64,000 nt of DNA from Succinatimonas sp. CAG:777 (GTDB taxonomy: Bacteria > Pseudomonadota > Gammaproteobacteria > Enterobacterales > Succinivibrionaceae): positions 98,146 to 162,145 of the forward strand of contig HF987965.1 of NCBI GenBank assembly GCA_000431835.1. The letters are read 5' to 3'. The position numbers and the translations under genes were made by a program. The notes beneath the pieces are model-generated. The model was not told where the DNA came from and searched no databases. It saw only the letters and a list, made by a program, of their open reading frames with translations. This document shows positions 18,282-26,938 of this stretch, piece after piece; position 1 is the stretch's first letter; the number at the start of each line of letters is the position of its first letter.

Positions 18282-18503
18282 ATGAATAAAAGAGAGTTTT
18301 TATTAAAAATAAAAGAAATTGTTGGGGCTGAATCTGATTTAGACGAAGATGCAAATTTTTCAGTCTCTGACGATTTTGATTCCTTGATTCTATTTAATAT
18401 TTTTTTATTGCTGAAAAATTCTGGTTATGACATCGATGTTCAATGTTTTACCAAATGTAAAACTATTAATGATATCTGTAAATTAGTCAAAATTGGAGAA
18501 TAG
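18282..18503 (+). CDS. Acyl carrier protein 1
   Basis: A 73-residue acidic, helical protein has the carrier motif FDSLILFNIF. The phosphopantetheine attachment site would be Ser34 in DSL. The family carries acyl or aminoacyl chains as thioesters on the 4'-phosphopantetheine arm. An ATG at 18282 follows GAGGTGAAGT. It lies one base from the ketosynthase gene start at 18505 and is clearly co-transcribed with it. It differs from housekeeping AcpP, which has the highly conserved DSLDTVEL motif. The 18020-18281 gap before it holds nothing recognisable. Confidence 0.8.
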   Translation: MNKREFLLKIKEIVGAESDLDEDANFSVSDDFDSLILFNIFLLLKNSGYDIDVQCFTKCKTINDICKLVKIGE

Positions 18504-18504
18504 G

Positions 18505-19542
18505 ATGCTTCATGGTTTTGAGCATGTAAAAATAGAGTGTATTGCTGGAGTAACAGGAAGCAAATCTTTAGATGTTTTGACTGAGAGTTTGAAGTGTAAT
18601 ATTCCTGAAAAGAAAGCAAAAAGATTCATTTCATCTATTGGTTTTTCTCAAATAAAAGTAGTACAAAAACCAAAGACTGTAGGTGATATGTGCATAGAAG
18701 GTGCGAAAAAATGTATGGTAGCTTCAAATACTTCACCAAACGAAATAGATGCACTAATTTTTATTTCCCAATCTCATGATTATATAGTTCCAGCGACATC
18801 TTATACCATGCAGAATAGATTAGGCTTAAATAATAATATAATTATGCTTGATCTGGTACAGGGGTGTTCAGGTTTTGTATATGGTCTTTTTTATGCGTCA
18901 ACTTTGATTGAGTCAAAGATCTGTAGAAAAGTTTTAGTTTGTTGCGGAGATTTAGCTCTTAGAGATCTTGATTGTTTTGTGTCTCAGAAAAGTAATAATT
19001 TTGTTTTTGCCGATGGTGCCGGTGTTGCTTTATTGAGTTTTGATGATAAAAAAACAAGTTCTTCATATTTGATTAAATCATATGGAGAAAAATCAGATGT
19101 TGTAATGAATCAAAAAAGTGGTTTTAGATATTATCGATCTCTTACTCCTAGCACGATGGATGATTTTAAAATAAATGGGGTGGAACTTGCTTCTTTTGAA
19201 GTAAATGAAGGAGTTGCTTGTGTAAAAGAGCATCTGTCATCTGTTCATTTGAGTTTTGATGATTTATCCTACCTAATTATCCATCAATGCAATAGGGCTG
19301 TAATTAATTCTTTTGCTCTTTCGATAGGTATTGATTTAAAAAAAGTTCCATTTTTAGCTGAAAATACAGGAAATACATCCTCTGCATCAATTCCATTGGG
19401 AATAACTGAAAATATAAAAGATTTACCCAAATTAAGAACTAATAAAACATTACTTTTAGGTATAGGTGTCGGTTTAAGTATCGCAAGTGGAGTTGTAGAT
19501 TTATCAGAGACTTTGGTTCTGCCAACTGTATATTTGAGATGA
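18505..19542 (+). CDS. FabH-like ketosynthase 1 (KAS III family)
   Basis: This 345-residue condensing enzyme has the complete Cys-His-Asn triad of KAS III: Cys121 in LVQGCSGFVYGL, His260 in IIHQCNRA and Asn290 in ENTGNTSSASIP. FabH enzymes condense a starter acyl-CoA with malonyl-ACP, and relatives also act as acyltransferases. The ATG at 18505 follows TTGGAGAATAGG. The upstream TTG at 18493 would overlap the carrier gene and is less likely. The neighbours (carrier protein before, esterase and adenylating enzyme after) point to a dedicated pathway rather than bulk fatty acid synthesis. Confidence 0.85.
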   Translation: MLHGFEHVKIECIAGVTGSKSLDVLTESLKCNIPEKKAKRFISSIGFSQIKVVQKPKTVGDMCIEGAKKCMVASNTSPNEIDALIFISQSHDYIVPATSYTMQNRLGLNNNIIMLDLVQGCSGFVYGLFYASTLIESKICRKVLVCCGDLALRDLDCFVSQKSNNFVFADGAGVALLSFDDKKTSSSYLIKSYGEKSDVVMNQKSGFRYYRSLTPSTMDDFKINGVELASFEVNEGVACVKEHLSSVHLSFDDLSYLIIHQCNRAVINSFALSIGIDLKKVPFLAENTGNTSSASIPLGITENIKDLPKLRTNKTLLLGIGVGLSIASGVVDLSETLVLPTVYLR

Positions 19543-19546
19543 AATT

Positions 19547-20314
19547 ATGATTAAATTATCAATTAATTTTGAATCGATGATTTTAAAACATCCCGTTAAA
19601 GTCGACATTGCATTACCGTATCCCTGTTTGAACGATAAACCTATAAAATCTCTAGTTACATTGCATTGTGCCTTTAAGGATGGATCATTTTTTTTTGACT
19701 CTTTAGGTATTGGTAATTTTGTTGATAAATACAAAATTGCTGTAATTTCGCCATCAAATTCTGGAACCGATGCTTATCTTTCTCAATCTCAAGATTATCT
19801 GTCTTTTTTAAATGATGAATTTTATCCCTGGGTTATAAATAATTTTAATTTATCTAAAAATCGAGAAGATCATGGCCTTTTGGGAATTTCTATGGGGGCA
19901 TATGGCGCTTTGTTGTGGTCATTAGATGAGCAGAATTTATTTTCGCAAGTGGCTTTAGTATCTGGGGTTTATGATTTTAATAACTATGATTTGAGTTCAT
20001 TAAAGAAACAAAGAAATCATTTTATGATTTATAAACTTATTATACCCAGTGCAATTGAATCTCAAAAAAACGTAAAGAATCACGGAAGTTTAATTAAAAG
20101 ACTGTTGGCTGAAGAAACAGTGGCTGTTAGTAAAATTGATTACCATATTTTCTACGGAACAGAGGATGGTTTAAGCGACCTTCAAAGTAAAAGTCTGTAT
20201 CAAGCTTTTAAGTCGAAAAATTTTACATGTTCAATTTACAGTTCAACTGGTGGACATGATGCTGATTTTTGGAAACTTGCTCTGAATAAATTTATAGAAT
20301 CTTTTGCTAATTAG
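19547..20314 (+). CDS. Esterase D-like alpha/beta hydrolase
   Basis: The 255-residue protein fits the putative esterase family that includes S-formylglutathione hydrolase. It has the nucleophile elbow GISMGAYGAL with Ser115, an Asp at 207 in YGTEDGLSD and a His at 237 in STGGHDADFW, so the triad looks complete. In this setting it could release or transfer a product from a carrier protein or remove an acyl ester, but the substrate cannot be read. It starts four bases after the ketosynthase stop, in the same operon. Confidence 0.75.
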   Translation: MIKLSINFESMILKHPVKVDIALPYPCLNDKPIKSLVTLHCAFKDGSFFFDSLGIGNFVDKYKIAVISPSNSGTDAYLSQSQDYLSFLNDEFYPWVINNFNLSKNREDHGLLGISMGAYGALLWSLDEQNLFSQVALVSGVYDFNNYDLSSLKKQRNHFMIYKLIIPSAIESQKNVKNHGSLIKRLLAEETVAVSKIDYHIFYGTEDGLSDLQSKSLYQAFKSKNFTCSIYSSTGGHDADFWKLALNKFIESFAN

Positions 20315-20325
20315 GGAGACTCGAA

Positions 20326-21849
20326 GTGTCATATAAAATCAATGTTATAGAATATTTCGAGGAGTCTTATAAAAAGTACCCTCAAAGAATTGCTGTAAAA
20401 GAGGAAAACAAATCAATTTCTTTTGAAGAATTGCATTCTAGAGTCCTTTCATATGCAAATTATATAAAAAAAACATTAGGTGCAAAAAAATCTATTATTG
20501 CAGTTTTATTGCCAAAAGGCATTGATTCGGTAATCGCTGATCTTGCAATTTTATATAGTGGCAATGCGTATATGAATCTGGATGTAAAAAATCCAGAAAA
20601 CCGGCTGAACGCTATTTTAGAACAAGTCAACCCAAATTGTGTTCTGACAAATAATTCTATAAAAAAAACGTTAAATCAGAATGTTAAGGTCGTTAATTGT
20701 TTCGGAGAAAATTCTTTTATACAGAAAAATGAAGAATTTGATATCAGTTTTTTTAATGATCTTATTGATACTGATCCTTTATGCGTTATCAATACTTCTG
20801 GTTCTACAGGAACACCAAAGGCTGTAATTTTAAATCACAGGAGTTTTATCGATTTTATTGAAGCTGTGAGATATGAAAAACTAATTTCAGATGGTGAAAT
20901 AATTGCAAGTTTATCTCCAATAGTATTTGATATTTATAGCTTTGAACTGTGTATGCTGATGTGCTGGGGAGCAACAATATGTGTTGTTCCAGAAATGTTT
21001 TCTGCTTTTCCAACGAAACTTGTGCAGTTTTTGCAAGAAGAGCAAATTTCTTATATTTTTTGGGTTCCAACCATAATGGTAAATATAGCTAATCTTAAGC
21101 TATTAGATTTTTTCAGTTTGAAAAAGTTAAGAATGATATGGTTTGCAGGAGAGGTTTTTCCTACAGCAAAATTCAATTATTGGCGTAGTAAGCTAGAAAA
21201 ATGTAGATTTGTCAATTTCTATGGTCCTATTGAAATTACTCTAGATTGTTTATTTTATGAAATAAAAGAAAAACTAGATGATAATTCTCCTATTCCAATT
21301 GGAAAACCATTTCGAAATACCTCTGTTATTGTTTTAGATGATAATAATAAATTGGTCAAAGATGGAGAAGAAGGAGAACTGTGCATCAGAGGAAGCTCGT
21401 TGGCAATGGGCTATTTTGGAAACAAAGAAAAGACTAAAAATGCATTTGTTCAAAATCCGTTAAATTCGAAATATCCAGAAATAGTTTATAGAACAGGAGA
21501 TATTGTAAGCAGAAATGGAGACGGAAACTTTGTTTTTAGAGGCAGAAAAGACACACTAATCAAGCGTATGGGATATCGCATTGAATTAACAGAAATTGAA
21601 CATGTTGTTGTAAGCAATTTAAAAATAGTTAAGAATTGCTGTGTTTTGTATGATAGCCAATCAAAAGACATTATCTTGGTGTATGAATCTGATAATCAAC
21701 TTGATGAAAGAATTATCCAAAAACAAATTATGTCGGTACTCCCCAAATATATGGTTCCTACTAAGTATATTCATTCTTATTTACTGCCTAGAAATACAAA
21801 TGGCAAGATCGATAGAAATGCTCTTAAGAACAGTTTAATAGGAGAATAA
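20326..21849 (+). CDS. Stand-alone adenylating enzyme (amino-acid-type AMP ligase)
   Basis: The 507-residue protein has the core motifs of adenylation domains: NTSGSTGTPKAV with Lys165 (A3), NFYGPIEIT (A5), YRTGDIV (A7), FRGRKDTLIKRMGYRIE (A8) and the C-terminal catalytic Lys494 in NTNGKIDRNAL (A10). The A4 region reads FDIYSFE; an Asp there usually contacts the amino group of an amino acid substrate. The size and layout resemble DltA, which loads D-alanine on a carrier protein. The GTG start at 20326 follows AGGGAGAC. It probably loads an amino acid on one of the nearby carrier proteins. Confidence 0.8.
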   Translation: MSYKINVIEYFEESYKKYPQRIAVKEENKSISFEELHSRVLSYANYIKKTLGAKKSIIAVLLPKGIDSVIADLAILYSGNAYMNLDVKNPENRLNAILEQVNPNCVLTNNSIKKTLNQNVKVVNCFGENSFIQKNEEFDISFFNDLIDTDPLCVINTSGSTGTPKAVILNHRSFIDFIEAVRYEKLISDGEIIASLSPIVFDIYSFELCMLMCWGATICVVPEMFSAFPTKLVQFLQEEQISYIFWVPTIMVNIANLKLLDFFSLKKLRMIWFAGEVFPTAKFNYWRSKLEKCRFVNFYGPIEITLDCLFYEIKEKLDDNSPIPIGKPFRNTSVIVLDDNNKLVKDGEEGELCIRGSSLAMGYFGNKEKTKNAFVQNPLNSKYPEIVYRTGDIVSRNGDGNFVFRGRKDTLIKRMGYRIELTEIEHVVVSNLKIVKNCCVLYDSQSKDIILVYESDNQLDERIIQKQIMSVLPKYMVPTKYIHSYLLPRNTNGKIDRNALKNSLIGE

Positions 21850-22590
21850 ATGGATAACTCATATATTTTTATCACAGGCGCATCTTCAGGTTTAGGTGAA
21901 GCAACCGCAAAACTATTAAGTAAGCAATACAATGTTGTTTTAAATGGGCGTGACGAAGATAGATTAAATTCTGTGGCCAACGATTGCATAAAAAACGGAA
22001 ATAAAGTAGAAACATTTTCTTTTGACCTAGTCAGAGCTCAGGAAGTAGCAGAGCAGTTAACAAATTTCTTAATTAAGAAGAATATTGAAGTTTTTTGCTT
22101 TATCCATTTTGCAGGTATGACTGAAGTATTACCAATATCAAAAACTAAATATTCTGTTGGTCTTGAGGTTATGAATGTAAATTATTTCAGTGCAACAGAG
22201 ATTATATCCACATTATTGAAAAAAAAATCAAATCACAAGGCTTTAAAAAATGTAATCTTGGTGTCATCAATAATTTCTGAAGGTGGTAAGAAATACCAAC
22301 CACACTACTGTGCAAGTAAAGGTGCGATAAATTCATTAACACACGCATTAGCATGTGAACTGGCTCCAAGTGTAAGAGTAAACGCTGTATCACCGGGATC
22401 ATTTAAAACCAGAATTGTTGATACTGTGTTTGTGGATCAAACTGAAGATTGGAATCCTCCAACTTTATTGGCTCCTGGTGACGTTGAAGATTTAGCTAAA
22501 GTTGTAAGGTTCTTGGTTTCAGATGATTCAAGTTATATAACAGGACAAATAATAAACGTAGACGGTGGTGAACGTTTTCCTAAATTTTAG
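21850..22590 (+). CDS. Short-chain dehydrogenase/reductase 1
   Basis: The 246-residue protein is a classical FabG-like reductase. It has the NAD(P)-binding motif TGASSGLG (residues 9-16), a catalytic Ser near 139-140, Tyr153 and Lys157 in HYCASKGAI, and the SPGSFKTRI loop. FabG-type enzymes reduce 3-oxoacyl-ACP to 3-hydroxyacyl-ACP, which would follow condensation by the island ketosynthases. The start lies directly after the stop of the adenylating enzyme. The 22591-22777 gap that follows holds no recognisable gene. Confidence 0.85.
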   Translation: MDNSYIFITGASSGLGEATAKLLSKQYNVVLNGRDEDRLNSVANDCIKNGNKVETFSFDLVRAQEVAEQLTNFLIKKNIEVFCFIHFAGMTEVLPISKTKYSVGLEVMNVNYFSATEIISTLLKKKSNHKALKNVILVSSIISEGGKKYQPHYCASKGAINSLTHALACELAPSVRVNAVSPGSFKTRIVDTVFVDQTEDWNPPTLLAPGDVEDLAKVVRFLVSDDSSYITGQIINVDGGERFPKF

Positions 22591-22789
22591 AACAGTTAAT
22601 TCAAATTTAGAAAATAACTAGAAGCGAATTACTTAAAATTAAAATGGAATTCTCTATGATCGATCATTTCAGTAATTTATTGAACATACGGAGATCTGAC
22701 AGCAAAAGAAGTTGTTTAAGTTGAATGATAACCTTTTTTTTCCTGTGATTAACTAACCGATATCACTTTTTTTATTTGTGAGTGCTTTT

Positions 22790-23161
22790 ATGATTGCAGA
22801 TGTTTCTTACCGGCAATATGTGCAAAAAAAATCAACAGATCTTAAAAAACAGCTAATATCTGATCTTAAACCTTTTAAAAATAATTCATTTGTTATTTGG
22901 GGAAACGGTGGTTTGGGTAGAAGTATACTTGGTGTTTTGTCTGAGATGGGATTCAAAAATAATGTAAAGGCTTTTTGCAATTCGACTATTGGTGAAGACG
23001 AAGTTCTATATGTAGACGGGATACAAGTCCTTCCTTGCAAAAAGGCTGTTTACACATATCAAGACTCTTTTTTTATAATAGCAACATCTTATAAAAAGGA
23101 AGTAATAGAGTATATGTCTGAAAATTTTAAAGACATCAGTTTAAAGTTCTTTTGTCTTTAA
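22790..23161 (+). CDS. Small Rossmann-like protein
   Basis: The product of about 123 residues contains one Rossmann-type unit: NNSFVIWGNGGLGRSILGVL with a Gly-rich turn, then VKAFCNSTIG and IIATSYKKEVIEYM. The fold resembles single nucleotide- or CoA-binding domains found beside glycan-modifying enzymes. It is too short to be a complete dehydrogenase or epimerase. The frame is open from a GTG at 22778; the ATG at 22790 is a guess, as neither has a good ribosome-binding site. It lies 15 bases before the radical SAM gene and may work with it. Confidence 0.55.
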   Translation: MIADVSYRQYVQKKSTDLKKQLISDLKPFKNNSFVIWGNGGLGRSILGVLSEMGFKNNVKAFCNSTIGEDEVLYVDGIQVLPCKKAVYTYQDSFFIIATSYKKEVIEYMSENFKDISLKFFCL

Positions 23162-23176
23162 TTTTAGGTAATCATT

Positions 23177-24184
23177 ATGACTGTAAAAGAATACTTCTTA
23201 CTCGAAAATGGAAAGCCATTTTTTGTTTCTGAATGCTATTCGAATAATAGATTGGATAGTGAACCATCAGTAAAAAAAATCTCTGTGGAAAAACTGGAAA
23301 CACTTTCAAAAGTTAAGTTAACTAAAGAGCTAAGTGAACTGTATAGCATAAGACGTGATATTGAAAAGCAGAGATTGGATGTAAGTATTAATATTTATTT
23401 GGCTGATCACTGCAATTTGAACTGCTCGGGATGTTGCACCTTTTCTCCTATTGCACCTAAAAAATTCTTATCTTTGGATAATTTTAAAAATGACATGAAA
23501 AGATTATCTATCCTTACACAAGCTAATATTTATAGAATCGTGTTGCTTGGAGGAGAACCTTTATTAAACACACAATGTAAGGACTTTTTTTATTGGGCAA
23601 GATATTATTTTCCTGACATTCATATCGCACTAATAACAAATGGAATCTTACTGAAAAAACAAAAAGAAGATTTCTGGGAATCGATGTCAAAAAATTCAAT
23701 TGAACTTATTCCTAGCTTGTATCCGATCAAGATAGACTGGAAATCAATTCAGGAGATTTGTTCTAAATACAATATACAATTTGCTTTTGCCAGTGGTGAA
23801 GATTCTGAAACCGATCCGACTAAACTGAAAAATGCAGAATTTTGGTTTTCCGCTAAAATGGCTCATAAACCGATATTTGATATAAATGATTCATTTTACA
23901 AATGTCACCAAAGAAAGGATTGCTTAAGTTTAGTTGATGGAAAACTCTACCCATGTTCTGTTGCCTCAAGAATTCATATTCTGAATGAAAAATACGGAGT
24001 TAATTGTCCTACAGACAATTATCTTGATATATATAAAGCAACTTCAAATCAAGAATTGGTAGATTTTGTTTCTTCTCCAGTTCCTTTATGTAAGTTTTGT
24101 GGTATGCCTGTTAAGGAACCAGCCAAATGGCAATTATCGAAACGGGATAAAGATGAATGGATTTTTACTGATAAATATTTTTAA
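23177..24184 (+). CDS. Radical SAM enzyme with C-terminal cysteine cluster
   Basis: The 335-residue protein has the radical SAM motif CX3CX2C (Cys79, Cys83 and Cys86 in DHCNLNCSGCC), which binds the [4Fe-4S] cluster that cleaves S-adenosylmethionine. GGEPLLN follows as the Gly-rich SAM-contact motif. Additional cysteines near the C-terminus (YKCHQRKDC, YPCSVASR, PLCKFCGMP) suggest a SPASM/Twitch-like auxiliary cluster. Enzymes of this shape in sugar or lipid-modification loci do oxidations, epimerisations or rearrangements. The substrate is unknown here. It is encoded directly after the small Rossmann protein. Confidence 0.8.
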   Translation: MTVKEYFLLENGKPFFVSECYSNNRLDSEPSVKKISVEKLETLSKVKLTKELSELYSIRRDIEKQRLDVSINIYLADHCNLNCSGCCTFSPIAPKKFLSLDNFKNDMKRLSILTQANIYRIVLLGGEPLLNTQCKDFFYWARYYFPDIHIALITNGILLKKQKEDFWESMSKNSIELIPSLYPIKIDWKSIQEICSKYNIQFAFASGEDSETDPTKLKNAEFWFSAKMAHKPIFDINDSFYKCHQRKDCLSLVDGKLYPCSVASRIHILNEKYGVNCPTDNYLDIYKATSNQELVDFVSSPVPLCKFCGMPVKEPAKWQLSKRDKDEWIFTDKYF

Positions 24185-24240
24185 AATCAAATTATCTCTG
24201 GATAATTCATCGTTTCTAGTGTTGCAACTACATAAATTGT

Positions 24241-25104
24241 ATGGATAATATAATGACAGTTTTATTTAATTCAAAAAAAAGTGGTGATGTCACATCAGAT
24301 CAATTATTAGAAAAATTAAAAAAAATTGGTGCTAGTGATTGCGATATTTTATATATTCATTCAAATTTAAATTTTGGTCTGCCTTCGTTAAAGCGCAGTT
24401 TTTTATTGGAAGAAGTGTATTCTTCCATTGAAAAACTAGGAGTTCGCACAATCGTTTTTCCAACGTTTACTTTCAGCTTTTGTAATAAGGAAGAATACGA
24501 TATAAAAAACAGTTTCTCAAAAATGGGGGCGCTGAATGAATATGTGCGGAAAAACGTTGATGGAGTAAGAAGTTCTGATCCTCTGTTATCTGTATTTGTT
24601 ATCGGAGATAAATTAAACCTTATTGATAATTTGAGTAAAGAATCTATTGGCAAGAATTCTAATTACGACCGATTACATAACAGTGGCAAGAGTGTAAATT
24701 TCTTGTTTATTGGTGCTGACATGAGAGAGTGCTTTACATATACGCATTATATGGAAACAGTTGCAAAGGTACCATATAGGTATAACAGAGAGTTTGTTGG
24801 AACAATTATTGATGAAAACGGTATCAGACATGAAAATGAAACTAGATTACTGTTTAGTACATATGGTAACTGTCGTTTAAATCCTGTGCCTGTTGTGCAC
24901 GATACAATGAATGAATTAAAAATGTTGTCTGAATCTGATTTTGGAGACGGACACTTGTGCTGTTTCAAAGAAATAGACGCATATAAAGTAATGTTAGATC
25001 TGTTTGATAAAGACATAAATTTTTTAACAGATGGAACCTTTGATTTAAGCAAGAAAAATACTGTTTACAATCCAAACAATGAAAAGATAGTAAGTGTCAA
25101 GTAG
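24241..25104 (+). CDS. AAC(3)-like acyltransferase
   Basis: The 287-residue protein resembles the aminoglycoside N3-acetyltransferase family (PF02522). Matches are IVFPTFTFSF, RSSDPLLSVFVIG and the histidine-containing TYTHYMETVAKVPYRY. These correspond to the family patterns for CoA/acyl binding and the catalytic histidine. Chromosomal members in glycan clusters acylate amino sugars rather than drugs, so I do not infer antibiotic resistance. It could transfer a CoA- or carrier-bound acyl group to a sugar amine. The start (24241, or ATG 24253) has no clear ribosome-binding site. Confidence 0.75.
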   Translation: MDNIMTVLFNSKKSGDVTSDQLLEKLKKIGASDCDILYIHSNLNFGLPSLKRSFLLEEVYSSIEKLGVRTIVFPTFTFSFCNKEEYDIKNSFSKMGALNEYVRKNVDGVRSSDPLLSVFVIGDKLNLIDNLSKESIGKNSNYDRLHNSGKSVNFLFIGADMRECFTYTHYMETVAKVPYRYNREFVGTIIDENGIRHENETRLLFSTYGNCRLNPVPVVHDTMNELKMLSESDFGDGHLCCFKEIDAYKVMLDLFDKDINFLTDGTFDLSKKNTVYNPNNEKIVSVK

Positions 25105-25112
25105 GAATAAAA

Positions 25113-25340
25113 ATGAATAGAGAAAAAATTTTAGACATTTTAAAAGAAATTCAGCCCACAGAAGATTTTGAAAACAGTGATAACTTTATCTTAGATGGAT
25201 TATTAGATAGCTTTGATGTGGTTCAGTTGGTTTCTGATTTAGAAACAGCATTTTCCGTACATATCAGTGCCCTGGAAATTCTGCCAGAGAATTTTCAGTC
25301 AATTGACTCAATTCTGTCACTTTTAGAAAAAAGCAAATAA
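25113..25340 (+). CDS. Acyl carrier protein 2
   Basis: The 75-residue acidic helical protein has the carrier motif LLDSFDVVQLV, with Ser33 as the probable phosphopantetheine site. The DSF variant is typical of DltC-like and dedicated carriers rather than housekeeping AcpP. It lies eight bases after the AAC(3)-like gene, so the two are co-transcribed. A DltC-like carrier would fit as partner for the adenylating enzyme at 20326-21849, but this pairing is an inference. The 25341-25599 gap after it holds no gene and may carry an internal promoter. Confidence 0.8.
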   Translation: MNREKILDILKEIQPTEDFENSDNFILDGLLDSFDVVQLVSDLETAFSVHISALEILPENFQSIDSILSLLEKSK

Positions 25341-25599
25341 AGACAGAATATGTAATCAATTTTGATTTAGTTATTGTCAAGATGTAAAGAAATTAAAGTC
25401 TTGTTGTCAATTCTGTCCAGCATAATTTTTTCTGATTATCTTATATGACAATAATCAATAGCATTGTATGTGATGAATTTCTGTTTTAGATTGTGAAACA
25501 GAAATTTTTGAGTAAATAAAAATACGACTTCGATTACACTTTGTATGTCTATCGTTTTTTAACTCCTACCAATATTTAACAAGTAAATTAGAGGATTAG

Positions 25600-26694
25600 A
25601 TGCAATCTACAGTTAAAGGAGTGAAAATAAGAGGAATTTGCGCATGCGTTCCTTCCCACGTATCCTATTACGAAGAAGAATTAAAATCTTTTCCGTTTTC
25701 AGAGCATTCTTCTAGGAAACTGGGAAAAGTAATGGGCTTTAGAGAGCACAGAATTACTGATCCTAAAACTACATTGTGTGATTTAGGATCTTACACATTA
25801 GACTACTTAATCAAGAAAAGTTTCGTTAATAAAGATTCTTTAGATGCCATCATTTTTGTTGCTCAACAATTGGATTATCCTGTACCAGGCAATTCAAAAG
25901 TTGTTCATGGCAATTTGAAGTTAAATCAAAATACACACTGTGTAGATTTATATGAAAACTGTACGGGATTTATAGCTGCTTTGTTTCAAGCATCCTGCTT
26001 AATTAATGCTGGATTAAATGAAGTTGCTATTATTGCAGCAAATAGTGGAGCCTGTTATGCAAATATAAAGGATAGAAATACCTATCCATTAATTGGTGAT
26101 GCTGCAGGAGTTGCAATTGTATCTAAGAGTAGTCATGTAGATGATAATATTAGCTTTGCTTTTAGACATGATGGAACAAGGAGTAATGTTCTTATTACCA
26201 AAGCAGGTGGCATGAGAATGCCTATATCAGAGGAAACTTCAAAAGTTTTTAAAGACGAAATGGGAAATTACAGGTCTTTAAATGATCTTTATATGGATGG
26301 AACAGCTGTTTTCCATTTTGTCATGGATGAGGTTCCAAAAATTATAGATGAATGCTGTCGTTTAAAGGGATTAACTAGAAAGGATATAGATTACTTTATT
26401 ACACATCAGCCAAATCGCTTTATGTTAGAACGATTGGCAGATCTTATGGAAGTTCCAAGAGAAAAGCTATTTAATAATACAGGAGAGTATTTTGGTAATT
26501 CTTCTTGTGCAACTATTCCGGTAACAGCAGCGTTTAATCTTGGTGAAAAATTAGAGATAAACCGTTATAGGGTTTGTTTTGCAGCCTTTGGAGCAGGTCT
26601 GTCTTTGGCAAGCGCAACGTTAAATCTTGGAAAATTGGATTTTTGTAGAATGATTGAGCATCCTGGAAATGGTGCCTTTAAATATGAACTTTAG
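25600..26694 (+). CDS. FabH-like ketosynthase 2 (KAS III family)
   Basis: The 364-residue condensing enzyme has Cys121 in LYENCTGFIAALF, His269 in FITHQPNRFML and Asn300 in GEYFGNSSCATIP. This is the full KAS III triad, with the usual Gly-rich C-terminus (AAFGAGLSLAS). The ATG at 25600 follows TTAGAGGATTAG. It is only a distant relative of ketosynthase 1. It is followed 16 bases later by carrier protein 3, so the two probably function as a pair. Confidence 0.85.
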   Translation: MQSTVKGVKIRGICACVPSHVSYYEEELKSFPFSEHSSRKLGKVMGFREHRITDPKTTLCDLGSYTLDYLIKKSFVNKDSLDAIIFVAQQLDYPVPGNSKVVHGNLKLNQNTHCVDLYENCTGFIAALFQASCLINAGLNEVAIIAANSGACYANIKDRNTYPLIGDAAGVAIVSKSSHVDDNISFAFRHDGTRSNVLITKAGGMRMPISEETSKVFKDEMGNYRSLNDLYMDGTAVFHFVMDEVPKIIDECCRLKGLTRKDIDYFITHQPNRFMLERLADLMEVPREKLFNNTGEYFGNSSCATIPVTAAFNLGEKLEINRYRVCFAAFGAGLSLASATLNLGKLDFCRMIEHPGNGAFKYEL

Positions 26695-26710
26695 TAATTA
26701 AGGAGTAATT

Positions 26711-26929
26711 ATGGATATTAAAGAAAAATTAGCAGCACTTGAAGATATGATGGAATTAGATGCGGGAACTCTTACTCCTGAAACATTGCTGTCAGATATT
26801 GAAGAGTGGGATTCATTATCTGCATTATCTTATGTTGTAATGATGAAAGATGATTTCGGCAAGAAAGTTACAGGTGACGTGGTTAGAGGTTTTAAGACTG
26901 TCAAAGACATTATGGATACCATGGAGTAA
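26711..26929 (+). CDS. Acyl carrier protein 3
   Basis: The 72-residue protein carries the motif EEWDSLSALSYV with Ser35 as the probable phosphopantetheine site. An ATG at 26711 follows TAAGGAGTAATT, the strongest ribosome-binding site in the island. It is flanked by ketosynthases 2 and 3 (spacings 16 and 9 bases). The EWDSL form is typical of carriers in secondary-metabolite or glycan acylation loci. Confidence 0.85.
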   Translation: MDIKEKLAALEDMMELDAGTLTPETLLSDIEEWDSLSALSYVVMMKDDFGKKVTGDVVRGFKTVKDIMDTME

Positions 26930-26938
26930 TGATAAGAA

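Noticed and set aside
24241..25104. Aminoglycoside resistance gene
   Set aside because: The family is shared with acyltransferases of glycan loci; the context is a biosynthetic island, so resistance is not supported.
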